A DNA stretch of 40,292 bases from Oscillospiraceae bacterium (GCA_015066015.1 SVPE01000018.1:1-40292), one strand, 5' to 3'. Counted from the stretch's first letter, positions 1 through 9,613 are shown. Program-made: numbers and translations. The notes: generated from the letters alone by a model not told the origin.

Positions 1-1835
1 CAACAACAGCTTGCTACACAGACGTATCAACAGATGCATCTCGTCTTGTATTCACAGTTGCAGGCACAGCAGAACCCGAAGAACCCAAAGCAGCTGACTA
101 CGCAGCAGTAGAAGCAGCTAAGGCTAAGATCCCCGCAGATCTTTCAATCTACACAGACGATACAGTAGCAACACTCAACGCAGCAGTTGCAGCAGTTGAA
201 GAAGGTCTCACAGCTGATCGTCAGGCAGAAGTAGACGCATGGGCAGCAGCTATTGAAGCAGCTATCACAGGTCTTGAACTCAAACCCGTAGCAGCTGACT
301 ATTCAAAAGTTACAGCAGCTATCGCAAAGGTTCCCGCAGACCTTTCAATCTACACAAACGGTGATGCAGTAACAGCAGCAGTTAACGCAGTTGATTACAC
401 ACTCACAGATAAAGATCAGGCAACAGTTGATGCTTATGCAGCAGCTATCGAAGCAGCTATCGCAGCACTTGAACTCAAACCCGCTGACTACACAGCAGTT
501 GAAGCAGCTAAGGCTAAGATTCCTGCAGACCTTTCAATCTACACAGACGAATCAGTTGCACGTCTCAACGCAGCACTTGAAGCAGTTGTTTATGATGGTA
601 TCACTATCCACCAGCAGCAGGTAGTTATTGATTGGGCAGCAGCTATCGAAGCAGCAATCGCAGCACTCGAACTCAAACCCGCTGACTACACAGCAGTTGA
701 AGCAGCTAAGGCAAAGATCCCCGCAGATCTTACAATTTACACAGACGATACAGTTGCAGTTCTCAACAGAGCAGTTGCAGCAGTTGTTGAAGGTCTCGAC
801 ATCACAAAGCAGGCTGACGTTAATGCAATGGCAGCAGCTATCGAAGCAGCAATCGCAGCTCTTGAAATCAAGGAAGTTATAGATTATGCTGCACCGGTAA
901 GAGATGCACTTGCAAAGGTTCCTGCAGATCTTACAATCTACACAGATGAGACAGCAGAAAATCTCAACAAAGTAGTTGATTTAGTAAAAGCAACCTTGGA
1001 TTACATTGATGATCAGGCAGAAGCAGATTCTTATGTTGTATTAATCGAAGATGCTATCAGGGGTCTTGAACTCAAACCCGCTGACTACACAGCAGTTGAA
1101 GCAGCTAAGGCTAAGATCCCCGCAGATCTTACAATCTATACAGACGATACAGTTGCAACACTTAACGCAGCAGTTGAAGCAGTTGTATACGGTCTTGACA
1201 TCACAGCTCAGGATAAGGTTAACGCAATGGCAGCTGAAATCGAAACAGCTATCGCAGCTCTCGAACTCAAACCCGTTGCTCCTGTTGATACAAACGTAAT
1301 CAACGCTGAAGCAGTTGAAGGCGGTTACAAAGTAGTAGTTAAGAATTCACCCGAAAAAGTTCAGTTCGTAGGTGAAGGTACAACACGTACATACACAAGA
1401 GAAAGCGATGCAGTTGTTATCACAACAGCTGAAGACGGAACAGAAATCTGGACAATCGCTATTGTTCTTCCCAGAGCAGATTTTGAAGTTATCGCAAGAT
1501 ACAACAAGGTTTGGGATGCAGAAGGCTACAAGTTCAGCACAATCGTTCCTCTTGATGAAGCATTCTACAGTGCAGAAGCAGCAGTTGAAGGCTATGCAGC
1601 TACATACACAGTAAAGACAGGCTTGGATATCAAAAAGATTCAGATCGTTGATAACGGTTCTGCAATGACACTTGCAAGCGGTTATGAAGATATCGATGGC
1701 GTTCGTGTATGGACAATCGAAAGAGCTGTAACAAAGGGTGCTCACGAAGTTGCAGTTAACTACAAGACAGCAGAAGGCTGGAAGACAGCTGACAGTGCTA
1801 TCAACTTTACAGCTACTCTTGCAGAAAGCAAATAA
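1..1835 (+). CDS. Repeat-rich surface/secreted protein, 3' part only (5' end outside window)
   Basis: The reading frame is open from base 3 to the TAA at 1833-1835, giving 610 residues with no start inside the window. The first ~90 nt match, with only a few changes, the end of the first cohesin-like domain of the 1712-residue protein encoded at 4437 (around 5101-5170). Six helical repeats of 63-67 residues follow (nt 93 to ~1274), each with the core 'ADYTAVEAAKAK(I/V)PADL'. The C-terminus (~1276-1832) holds two beta-rich modules of about 90 residues with the motif 'GVRVWTIER', also seen in the 4437 protein. The upstream part was therefore probably a signal peptide plus a cohesin-like domain. 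No LPXTG sorting signal, membrane anchor or dockerin is visible at the C-terminus. Extracellular location is inferred from the paralogue. Binding partners are unknown. A perfect terminator hairpin follows. Confidence 0.85.
   Translation, partial: TTACYTDVSTDASRLVFTVAGTAEPEEPKAADYAAVEAAKAKIPADLSIYTDDTVATLNAAVAAVEEGLTADRQAEVDAWAAAIEAAITGLELKPVAADYSKVTAAIAKVPADLSIYTNGDAVTAAVNAVDYTLTDKDQATVDAYAAAIEAAIAALELKPADYTAVEAAKAKIPADLSIYTDESVARLNAALEAVVYDGITIHQQQVVIDWAAAIEAAIAALELKPADYTAVEAAKAKIPADLTIYTDDTVAVLNRAVAAVVEGLDITKQADVNAMAAAIEAAIAALEIKEVIDYAAPVRDALAKVPADLTIYTDETAENLNKVVDLVKATLDYIDDQAEADSYVVLIEDAIRGLELKPADYTAVEAAKAKIPADLTIYTDDTVATLNAAVEAVVYGLDITAQDKVNAMAAEIETAIAALELKPVAPVDTNVINAEAVEGGYKVVVKNSPEKVQFVGEGTTRTYTRESDAVVITTAEDGTEIWTIAIVLPRADFEVIARYNKVWDAEGYKFSTIVPLDEAFYSAEAAVEGYAATYTVKTGLDIKKIQIVDNGSAMTLASGYEDIDGVRVWTIERAVTKGAHEVAVNYKTAEGWKTADSAINFTATLAESK
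93..1274 (+). repeat. Six tandem ~190-200 bp coding repeats (63-67 aa helical units)
   Basis: Six in-frame units begin with variants of 'ADYTAVEAAKAK' and end with 'AIAALELKP'. Units 3, 4 and 6 are very similar at the nucleotide level, both to each other and to units in the gene at 4437. Units 2 and 5 are more divergent. The alanine-rich amphipathic pattern suggests a two- or three-helix stalk module resembling FIVAR-type linkers; this is inferred from sequence only. Confidence 0.85.
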
Positions 1836-1892
1836 TAACTGCCGAGTTTAAAAGCTTTAATATCGGCAATCGAAATTCTGAAATAACATAAC

Positions 1893-1935
1893 AAATCTCC
1901 GTAAAGGTTTTTGCCTTTACGGAGATTTTGTCGTT
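1893..1935 (+). terminator. Rho-independent-type terminator after the window-start gene
   Basis: A perfect 15-bp stem (1893-1907 with 1914-1928) closes a 6-nt loop. Its right arm ends in TTT and runs into further T-rich sequence. It lies 58 nt after the stop codon. Confidence 0.85.
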
Positions 1936-2046
1936 AGTCTTGTTGTCGGATGTATAATTTTGCACAAGATATATGTATATACCGACAAATGATACAAAAA
2001 AAACAAAACGATTTATAAAAAAATCAAAATGATGTATAAAAACTGA

Positions 2047-2075
2047 TTGACATTCTTGACTCTCTGTGATAGAAT
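2047..2075 (+). promoter_or_regulatory. Sigma-A-type promoter of the cohesin/dockerin operon
   Basis: A consensus -35 TTGACA (2047-2052) is separated by exactly 17 nt from TAGAAT (2070-2075). Transcription should start near 2082, leaving a leader of about 100 nt before the ATG at 2184. The rest of the 1836-2183 spacer holds the upstream terminator and AT-rich sequence, with no ORF I can support. Confidence 0.75.
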
Positions 2076-2093
2076 TATTATGCTTGTATATAT

Positions 2094-2160
2094 ACGGTGA
2101 GAAAGGTATATTCTTCTCTGAGCAAAATAAGCTTTTTCAGAGTTAAATAACCTTTGCCGT
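2094..2160 (+). promoter_or_regulatory. Structured 5' leader (possible cis-regulatory RNA)
   Basis: Three nested complementary segments form a long interrupted hairpin: ACGG (2094-2097) with CCGT (2157-2160), AAAGG (2102-2106) with CCTTT (2151-2155), and CTCTGA (2116-2121) with TCAGAG (2137-2142). The inner loop carries a further AGC/GCT pair. The structure ends 9 nt before the ribosome-binding site TAAGGAGGAG. I could not match it to a riboswitch consensus I know. Regulation is an inference. Confidence 0.45.
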
Positions 2161-2183
2161 AGAGATGTAAGGAGGAGCAAAAA

Positions 2184-4409
2184 ATGAGCAATACCAAAAA
2201 AATCGTAAGTATTGTCATGGCGGTAGCAATGATATTCAATATCTTCGCTATCATCGCAACAGCAGCAGATCCCGCTGCAGATCCTGCTGATTATTCAGTA
2301 GACGTTGCGTTCTCAACCCCCAAATTGGAGGTTTACCCCGGTGAAACTTTCACTGTAACCATGACAGTAGGCACAAACTGTTATTTAGGTGGTCTTACCC
2401 TTCCCATCTATTTCAGTAAGTCAGTATTTGAAACAGAGGGTAATGTTGAACTTGCAGGCTCTCTTGCCGGCTATGCTTCAATAACATCATCGGTACCGGT
2501 TGCAGATGCAATCGTATGGCCGAAGAAACTCAACGGTTCAACCGTTACTACTTCTCTCAAGAAGCAGTACAGTGCAGTTATGATCAATGCTTATGCTGAC
2601 AGAAATGTTGGCACACAGGCAGCTGTTCTTGATCCCGCTGAGCAGACAATCAATGTTGAATTTACAGTAGCTGAAACTGCAACAGTTGGTTCAACAGGTG
2701 TTATTATGCTTGAAGGTCAGGCTTTGAAGTCATCTTCAGCATCAACAAACCCGATGACAGCTTATGCTTATAAAACAGCTGATATTTCACTTACAGCTGA
2801 TGCACTCGTATCAATGCTCAATATGACAGTTGATAATGCAAAGCTCACATTTGAAGTTATTGATAAGCCCGTAGCAGCACCTGCTGACCTTGCAGGACTC
2901 AGAGCTGCAATCCAGGCAACTGCAAGTGTGCTTGACAGCAATGCATCACAGTACATCCAGGAAACATGGACAAGATTCTACAATGCACGTACAGATGCAA
3001 AAGAATTACTTGCTATGGCTTCAAGATTGACAGTTGAAGATCAGGAAAGAGTCGATAATGCAGCAGCTGAACTTACGGCAGCTTTCAAAGCTCTTGAACT
3101 TATTCAGGACGAATCTGATTATACTTCAATCTACAATGCACTTGAGAAGGTTCCTTCAGAATATGAATTGAAGTTCTACACAGAAGCTTCAGTTAATGTT
3201 CTTCAGCTTACAATTGATAACATTCCGTGGAACTTGACTCCCGATCGTCAGCCCGACATCGATGCTTATGCTGAATTGATCTTAACAAACATCGCAGCTC
3301 TTGTTCCCGACGAAAGTCGTGCAGCTGCAGAAGCTAAGATTACATTTGACAGCTACGAAGGCGAAGCAGGCGACACAGTTAACGTATCTGTAAACCTTGG
3401 TACTAACTATTATGTAGAATCACTTTCAATTCCTGTATTCTTTGATAATACATATTTTGAATTGGTTCCCAACACTGTAAGCTTTGCAAACAGCACATTG
3501 GCAAAGAACGGTTGGCTTAACTACAACCTCAACCCCGGTGATGCAATCTACAACAGAACAGACCCCAATGACACAACATGGAGTCCTATCTGGGCTAATG
3601 AAGCTAACAGAGCTAAATACAGTGCTCTCTTATTCACATGGGTACAGGATAGTACAGTATGTGAAGATGCACTCGAAGCTAACATCGAAGAAGCTTTCGT
3701 AACATTCCAGCTTAAAGTTAAGGACAATGCTCCTGACGGCGATGCAAAAGTATTCCTTTGCGAATCTTTCATCAAGGACGCAGCTTATAAGGGCGGTATC
3801 TTCTTTGTAACAAGAGACCTTGATGCTTCTGCACTTAACGTTTCTGCAACACAGCCTGTAGGTCAGACTTATGTTCTTTCCGAAGCAGAAGCAACATACG
3901 TAATCGGTGCTGAATTAGAAGCTCCGGCACTTGTTGCATCAGCAGGCTCAACAACAGTTATTGATAAGTCAATGGCAGGTACATATGTAATCAATGGCGT
4001 TGCAACAGAAATCAACGGTTATGTTTACGGTCTTATGACAGACCTCTTTGCACTTGACGGTTTCGTAGAAGCAACTAACGAAGGTACTGTAAGAGTAACT
4101 CCGGTTGACGGATTCTTCTCAGTCGGTACAGGAACACTTATCGAAGTTGTAAGAGACGATGTAGTTTATGAAACTTATGTTGTTATCATCTTCGGTGATA
4201 TCAACGGTGACGCAGCTGTTGACTTGATTGATGCAACAATGGCAGATGACTATGCATCTTACCTTGGTGAAGATTTCAATGACTTCCAGCTCTTTGCATC
4301 AGATATAGCTGATAAAGGCTTCACAGATCTTCTCGATGCAGTTGCGATAGACTCCTACGCAAATTACTATGGTGATATTGACCAGGTAACTGGTATGTTC
4401 ACAGAATAA
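2184..4409 (+). CDS. Secreted protein with two cohesin-like domains and a C-terminal dockerin
   Basis: This 741-residue protein starts at ATG 2184 behind a strong TAAGGAGGAG. Residues 1-28 are a signal peptide (lysines, a hydrophobic stretch, then 'ATAAD'). Residues ~38-227 form a cohesin-like beta-sandwich ('VYPGETFTVTMTVGTN'). Residues ~232-385 are two helical FIVAR-like segments. Residues ~388-575 are a second cohesin-like domain ('GDTVNVSVNLGTNYY'). The C-terminus (~670-732) is a dockerin: the first calcium-loop repeat, 'DINGDAAVDLIDA', has the D-x-N-x-D pattern, and the second, 'DIADKGFTDLLDA', is degenerate. Dockerins bind cohesins in cellulosome-type assemblies, so the protein may dock onto a partner and offer binding sites itself. 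No catalytic domain is seen. It is 27 nt upstream of, and co-directional with, the 4437 gene, so the two probably form an operon. Confidence 0.8.
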   Translation: MSNTKKIVSIVMAVAMIFNIFAIIATAADPAADPADYSVDVAFSTPKLEVYPGETFTVTMTVGTNCYLGGLTLPIYFSKSVFETEGNVELAGSLAGYASITSSVPVADAIVWPKKLNGSTVTTSLKKQYSAVMINAYADRNVGTQAAVLDPAEQTINVEFTVAETATVGSTGVIMLEGQALKSSSASTNPMTAYAYKTADISLTADALVSMLNMTVDNAKLTFEVIDKPVAAPADLAGLRAAIQATASVLDSNASQYIQETWTRFYNARTDAKELLAMASRLTVEDQERVDNAAAELTAAFKALELIQDESDYTSIYNALEKVPSEYELKFYTEASVNVLQLTIDNIPWNLTPDRQPDIDAYAELILTNIAALVPDESRAAAEAKITFDSYEGEAGDTVNVSVNLGTNYYVESLSIPVFFDNTYFELVPNTVSFANSTLAKNGWLNYNLNPGDAIYNRTDPNDTTWSPIWANEANRAKYSALLFTWVQDSTVCEDALEANIEEAFVTFQLKVKDNAPDGDAKVFLCESFIKDAAYKGGIFFVTRDLDASALNVSATQPVGQTYVLSEAEATYVIGAELEAPALVASAGSTTVIDKSMAGTYVINGVATEINGYVYGLMTDLFALDGFVEATNEGTVRVTPVDGFFSVGTGTLIEVVRDDVVYETYVVIIFGDINGDAAVDLIDATMADDYASYLGEDFNDFQLFASDIADKGFTDLLDAVAIDSYANYYGDIDQVTGMFTE

Positions 4410-4436
4410 TCCAAAACCAAACAAGGAGGAAAAACA

Positions 4437-7400
4437 ATGGCAACATTCAAAAAAGTGTTGAGTGTTCTTTTGGCAGTAGTGATGGCATTCAGCGTGTTCT
4501 CTGTAGCAGCATCAGCTGTAACAACAGGCGGAACAGATTCACTTGCAACATTGACACTCGACACGGAAAAGCTCACGGTTGATCCCGGCGATGAAATCGT
4601 TGTAACAGCTTATCTTACAACAAATTTCTATGCGGCATCATACACAATCCCGTGGTTCTATTCAAAAAACATCTTTACACCCGTATCTGCAGCATATGCA
4701 GATGGAAGCCCGTTTGCAGATTATGCAAAGATTCAGTACAATGCAGCTCTTAACACAAACCTTGTTAAGAATCAGTTCGGTACTAAGACACTTGCATGGA
4801 CAGCAAACCCGGTACTTGCAGCAAACGGCTTGACAGCAGCAGACATAACAAAGGATAACTTCCAGGATTATTTCTACTATGCAACATGCACAATCACACC
4901 GAACTCACAGATCGGTCCTCAGGCAGCTATCTTTGATAACAACGCAATCGTTGATTATACATTCAAAGTTGCTGACGATGCAGCACCCGGCACAGTTGGT
5001 GTAATTTGGTTTGACCAGTGCTATGGTTGGGCAACAACAAACACAGGCGGTATCTTTAAGATCGCTTGCTACAAAGACGGTGTAGGTACAGTTGGTACAT
5101 CAACAACAGCTTGCTACACAGACGTATCATCAGATGCATCTCGTCTTGTATTCACAGTTGCAGGCGCAGAGGAAGAAAAAGCTGACAAGACAGAACTTGA
5201 AGCAGCTATCGCAACTCTTCCCACAGTTTCACAGGACATCGCAACATCAGCTTCATGGAAAGCTTACACAGATGCACTTGCAACAGCACAGTCAGTATTT
5301 GCTGACGATGCAGCTACTCAGGATGCAGTTGATGCAGCTAAGAACGCACTTCTTACAGCTATCAACAACGTAGCAGAACTTGGTTTCTGTGATTACACAG
5401 CACTTAATGCAGCTATCGCTGATTATGAAGCAACATTAGCTGATAAGGCTGATTACACAGCAGATTCTTGGGCAGACTACGAAGCAGCTTACACAGCAGC
5501 TAAAGCAGTTGAAACAAATCTTCGTAACGACGAAGCCGGCGTAAACGCAGCTAAGATCGCAGCAGCAACAAAGGCTCTTACAGATGCTAAGGCAGCACTT
5601 AAAGATGCTCCTACTGAAGAACCTGAAGAAGGCGAAGCAGCTCACATTGATATCGTTACAAGCAACGCAAATCCGAAACCCGGTGACGAAGTAACAATCG
5701 ATGTTTACCTGACAACAAACTTCTATGCAGCAGCAACACAGATTCCGGTTATCTTTGACAGCAACTATTTCTCACTTGTAACAACAGGTACAGCTTATAC
5801 AAACGCTGTTACAATTCCGACAAGCAGCCCGTTTAATGCTTATGCAAGACCGAACGGTAACATCACAAGCCCCGCAAGAGCTTATCCTTCATCTTACACA
5901 ACTGAAATGAAAGCTCAGTGGAAGATGGTTTACATGCAGTTCGCTCCCTCATCAAGCGTTGGTACACAGGCAGCAATGTTTGATAATGATTTGATCTTCT
6001 CATTCAAATTGAAGGTTAACGAAGATGCAACAGTTGGCGGAACAGGTCTTGTTAAGATCGATGTCGCAAACTTTGAAAAGACATTAACAAATACCGGTGG
6101 TAACTTCTATGTTTCATATTATGCTGACGGAGTAGGCGAAGTTGGTACAACAGTTACTGCTTACGGCCAGAAACATACAGTAACAGATGCATCTATGGTT
6201 ATCACAGCAGGCGAAGTTGAACTTAAGGACGCTGACTACACAGCAGTTGAAGCAGCAAAGGCTAAGATCCCCGCAGATCTTACAATCTACACAGACGATA
6301 CAGTTGCAACACTTAACGCAGCAGTTGCAGCAGTTGTTGAAGGTCTTAAAGAAGACGAGCAGGCAAGAGTTGACAAGTTCGCAGCAGACATCGAAGCAGC
6401 TATCACAGCTCTCGAACTCAAGCCCGCTGACTACACAGTAGTTGAAACAGCAAAGGCTAAGATCCCCGCAGATCTTACAATCTACACAGATGATACAGTT
6501 GCAGTTCTCAACAGAGCAGTTGCAGCAGTTGTTGAAGGTCTTGACATCACAAAGCAGGCAGAAGTTAACGCTTATGCAGCAGCTATCGACACAGCAGTAG
6601 CAGGTCTTACACTTAAGGCAGCTGACTACACGGCAGTTGAAGCAGCTAAGGCTAAGGTTCCTGCTGATCTCACAATCTATGCAAACGGCGATGCAGTTAC
6701 AGCAGCAGTTGAAGCAGTTGTATACGGTCTCGATATTACAAAGCAGGCTGACGTAGATGCAATGGCACAGGCTATTGAAGATGCTATCGCAGCTCTCACA
6801 CTCAAAGCAGCTGACTACACAGCAGTAGAAGCAGCAAAGGCTAAGGTTCCTGCAGACCTTTCAATCTACACAAACGGCGATGCAGTAACAGCAGCAGTTG
6901 AAGCAGTTGTATACGGTCTCGACATCACAAAGCAGGCAGAAGTAGACGCAATGGCACAGGCTATTGAAGATGCTATCGCAGCTCTCACACTCAAAGCAGC
7001 TGACTACACAGCAGTTGAAGCAGCTAAGGCTAAGATCCCCGCTGATCTTTCAATCTATGATGCAGAAAAAGTTGCAGCTCTCAACGCAGCAGTTGAAGCA
7101 GTTGTATACGGTCTTGATATCACAAAGCAGGCTGACGTTGATGCTTATGCAGCAGCAATCGAAGCAGCAGTAGCAGCACTTGACGGTTCAGTTCTTCCCG
7201 CTGACTACACAGCAGTAGAAGCAGCTAAGGCTAAAGTTCCTGCTGACCTTACAATCTACGTAAACGGCGATGCAGTAACAGCAGCAGTTGAAGCAGTTGT
7301 ATACGGTCTCGACATCACAAAACAGGCTGACGTAGATGCAATGGCACAGGCTATTGAAGATGCTATCGCAGCTCTCACACTCAAAGCAGCTGACTACACA

Positions 7401-9575
7401 GCAGTAGAAGCAGCAAAGGCTAAGGTTCCCGCAGACCTTACAATCTACACAAACGGCGATGCAGTAACAGCAGCAGTTGAAGCAGTTGTATATGGTCTCG
7501 ACATCACAAAACAGGCTGACGTAGATGCAATGGCACAGGCTATTGAAGATGCTATCGCAGCTCTCACACTCAAAGCAGCTGACTACACAGCAGTAGAAGC
7601 AGCAAAGGCTAAGGTTCCCGCAGACCTTACAATCTACACAAACGGCGATGCAGTAACAGCAGCAGTTGAAGCAGTTGTATACGGTCTCGACATCACAAAA
7701 CAGGCTGACGTAGATGCAATGGCACAGGCTATTGAAGATGCTATCGCAGCACTCGAACTCAAAGCAGCTGACTACACAGCAGTTGAAGCAGCTAAGGCAA
7801 AAGTTCCCGCAGATCTTTCAATCTATGTAAACGGCGATGCAGTAACAGCAGCAGTTGAAGCAGTTGTATACGGTCTCGATATTACAAAACAGGCTGACGT
7901 AGATGCAATGGCACAGGCTATTGAAGATGCAATCACAGCACTCGAACTCAAGCCTGCTGACTATTCAAGAATCGAAGCAGCTAAGTTATTGGTTCCCGCA
8001 GATCTCAGATTCTATGAAAACGCAGAAGCAGTTGAAGCAGCTCTTGCAGCAGTTGTATATGGTCTCGACATTACAAAACAGGCAACAGTTGATGCTTATG
8101 CAGACGTCATCGAAAATGCTATCGCAGCACTCAAACTCAAAGCAGCTGACTACACAGCAGTTGAAGCAGCAAAGGCTAAAGTTCCCGCAGACCTTACAAT
8201 CTACACAAACGGCGATGCAGTAACAGCAGCAGTTGAAGCAGTTGTATACGGTCTCGACATCACAAAGCAGGCAGAAGTAGACGCAATGGCACAGGCTATT
8301 GAAGATGCTATCGCAGCTCTCACACTCAAGACAGCTGACTACACAGCAGTTGAAGCAGCAAAGGCTAAAGTTCCCGCAGACCTTACAATCTACACAAACG
8401 GCGATGCAGTTACAGCAGCAGTTGAAGCAGTTGTATACGGTCTCGACATCACAAAACAGGCTGACGTAGATGCAATGGCACAGGCTATTGAAGATGCTAT
8501 CGCAGCTCTTACACTCAAAGCAGCTGATTACACAGCAGTTGAAGCAGCTAAGGCTAAGGTTCCTGCAGATCTTTCAATCTACACAGCAGATTCAATCGAA
8601 GCTCTCAATAAGGCTCTTGCAGCAGTAGTAGAAGGCCTCGATATCACAAAGCAGGCAGAAGTTGATGCAATGGCTAAGGCTATTGAAGATGCAATCATTA
8701 ACCTCGACGTTATCGGTTGTGTAATCATCAGCTTCACAACAAGCGACGAACTCAAGTCAGGCGAATATGCAGACCTTGAAGTACTTGTTGACCGTCCGGT
8801 ATTTAAACTCCAGATCGTTCGTGATAATCTTACATGGACATATACAAGAGATTCTGAATTTGTAGCAATCACTACAAATGACGACGGTACAGAAAAATGG
8901 ACAATCAGCCATATGATGTACGAAACAGAAATGAACCTCTTTGTACATGCAAGAACATATGAATTCGGCTGGCAGGATGCTGGTAAGTATCTCACAATCG
9001 AAACAACAGACGTTCTTACAGCATACTCAATTGACGTAGCAGTAGCTGACACAGCAGTATTCACAGTTAAGACAACAACTGATGTTGCTAAGATTCAGAT
9101 TATCGATGCTAACGGCAATACAAAGACACTCAACGCAGGATATGAAGATGTTGACGGCGTTCGCGTATGGACTTATGAAAGAGTTCTTGCAGACGGTGAA
9201 TACACATATACTGTTAAGGTAAGAGGTCTTAATACAGCTTGGGCTGATACTAATGCTACAACAACATTCAGAGTTGGTGCTCCCACAGAAGGAACAATTA
9301 AATCTGCAACAACAGATAAGGATTATTACTTCTTAGGCGATACAGTTACACTTACAGTTGTAACAGACGTAGCAGTATCTAAGATTCAGTACACAGACAA
9401 CAACGGCAACACTAAGACACTTGCTGACGGTTATGTAGAGGCTGACGGTGTTCGTACATGGACAATCACAGTAACTCCCGCAGACTTTGCTGATTATGAA
9501 TATACATTCTCAGCTAAGACAGCAGCAGGTTGGGCAGCAACTGACGTAACAGTATCTTTCACAGTATACTATTAA
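4437..9575 (+). CDS. Giant secreted repeat protein: two cohesin-like domains, 13 helical repeats, three beta modules
   Basis: This 1712-residue protein starts at ATG 4437 behind AGGAGG. A signal peptide (residues 1-27, ending 'SVAASA') leads into a cohesin-like domain (~35-240, 'VDPGDEIVVTAYLTTNFY'). FIVAR-like helices follow (~243-398), then a second cohesin-like domain (~400-595). Thirteen tandem helical repeats (~599-1424) and three ~90-residue beta modules sharing 'GVRVWT'/'GVRTWT' complete it. There is no sorting motif, anchor, catalytic domain or dockerin. The layout fits a long stalk displaying cohesin-like heads. Whether those heads bind the dockerin of the upstream protein, or bind carbohydrate, cannot be told from sequence. 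Codon use is strongly biased to GCA, ACA and GTT, and many repeats are nearly identical, suggesting recent expansion. A strong terminator follows. Confidence 0.85.
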   Translation: MATFKKVLSVLLAVVMAFSVFSVAASAVTTGGTDSLATLTLDTEKLTVDPGDEIVVTAYLTTNFYAASYTIPWFYSKNIFTPVSAAYADGSPFADYAKIQYNAALNTNLVKNQFGTKTLAWTANPVLAANGLTAADITKDNFQDYFYYATCTITPNSQIGPQAAIFDNNAIVDYTFKVADDAAPGTVGVIWFDQCYGWATTNTGGIFKIACYKDGVGTVGTSTTACYTDVSSDASRLVFTVAGAEEEKADKTELEAAIATLPTVSQDIATSASWKAYTDALATAQSVFADDAATQDAVDAAKNALLTAINNVAELGFCDYTALNAAIADYEATLADKADYTADSWADYEAAYTAAKAVETNLRNDEAGVNAAKIAAATKALTDAKAALKDAPTEEPEEGEAAHIDIVTSNANPKPGDEVTIDVYLTTNFYAAATQIPVIFDSNYFSLVTTGTAYTNAVTIPTSSPFNAYARPNGNITSPARAYPSSYTTEMKAQWKMVYMQFAPSSSVGTQAAMFDNDLIFSFKLKVNEDATVGGTGLVKIDVANFEKTLTNTGGNFYVSYYADGVGEVGTTVTAYGQKHTVTDASMVITAGEVELKDADYTAVEAAKAKIPADLTIYTDDTVATLNAAVAAVVEGLKEDEQARVDKFAADIEAAITALELKPADYTVVETAKAKIPADLTIYTDDTVAVLNRAVAAVVEGLDITKQAEVNAYAAAIDTAVAGLTLKAADYTAVEAAKAKVPADLTIYANGDAVTAAVEAVVYGLDITKQADVDAMAQAIEDAIAALTLKAADYTAVEAAKAKVPADLSIYTNGDAVTAAVEAVVYGLDITKQAEVDAMAQAIEDAIAALTLKAADYTAVEAAKAKIPADLSIYDAEKVAALNAAVEAVVYGLDITKQADVDAYAAAIEAAVAALDGSVLPADYTAVEAAKAKVPADLTIYVNGDAVTAAVEAVVYGLDITKQADVDAMAQAIEDAIAALTLKAADYTAVEAAKAKVPADLTIYTNGDAVTAAVEAVVYGLDITKQADVDAMAQAIEDAIAALTLKAADYTAVEAAKAKVPADLTIYTNGDAVTAAVEAVVYGLDITKQADVDAMAQAIEDAIAALELKAADYTAVEAAKAKVPADLSIYVNGDAVTAAVEAVVYGLDITKQADVDAMAQAIEDAITALELKPADYSRIEAAKLLVPADLRFYENAEAVEAALAAVVYGLDITKQATVDAYADVIENAIAALKLKAADYTAVEAAKAKVPADLTIYTNGDAVTAAVEAVVYGLDITKQAEVDAMAQAIEDAIAALTLKTADYTAVEAAKAKVPADLTIYTNGDAVTAAVEAVVYGLDITKQADVDAMAQAIEDAIAALTLKAADYTAVEAAKAKVPADLSIYTADSIEALNKALAAVVEGLDITKQAEVDAMAKAIEDAIINLDVIGCVIISFTTSDELKSGEYADLEVLVDRPVFKLQIVRDNLTWTYTRDSEFVAITTNDDGTEKWTISHMMYETEMNLFVHARTYEFGWQDAGKYLTIETTDVLTAYSIDVAVADTAVFTVKTTTDVAKIQIIDANGNTKTLNAGYEDVDGVRVWTYERVLADGEYTYTVKVRGLNTAWADTNATTTFRVGAPTEGTIKSATTDKDYYFLGDTVTLTVVTDVAVSKIQYTDNNGNTKTLADGYVEADGVRTWTITVTPADFADYEYTFSAKTAAGWAATDVTVSFTVYY
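6231..8709 (+). repeat. Thirteen tandem coding repeats of 189-195 bp
   Basis: Each unit encodes 'ADYTAVEAAKAK(V/I)PADL', then either a short form with 'NGDAVTAAV' (63 residues) or a long form with 'DDTVATLNAAV' (65 residues), and ends 'AIEDAIAALTLKA'. Units 6-8 and 11-12 are almost identical in nucleotide sequence. Units 5 and 10 are the most divergent in this tract. Copy number is expected to be unstable and hard to assemble from short reads. Confidence 0.9.
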
Positions 9576-9613
9576 TAGGTTGCACTTAGTGAGTGCTCAA
9601 TAAAAACAACAAG

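Noticed and set aside
391..1614. Glutamine/leucine-rich plus-strand ORFs within the window-start gene, and similar ones in 4630-8223
   Set aside because: They are frame-shifted readings of the alanine-rich repeats (GCAGCA read as CAGCAG). The +3 frame is continuous and homologous across both genes.
2094..2160. c-di-GMP-type or other known riboswitch in the leader of the 2184 gene
   Set aside because: The conserved GEMM core and other consensus motifs I know are not present, so only a generic structured leader is claimed.
6231..8709. Periodic ~190-bp repeats as a CRISPR-like or satellite array
   Set aside because: The period is an exact multiple of three, the frame is open throughout, and repeat boundaries match protein modules. 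There are no short repeats with unique spacers.
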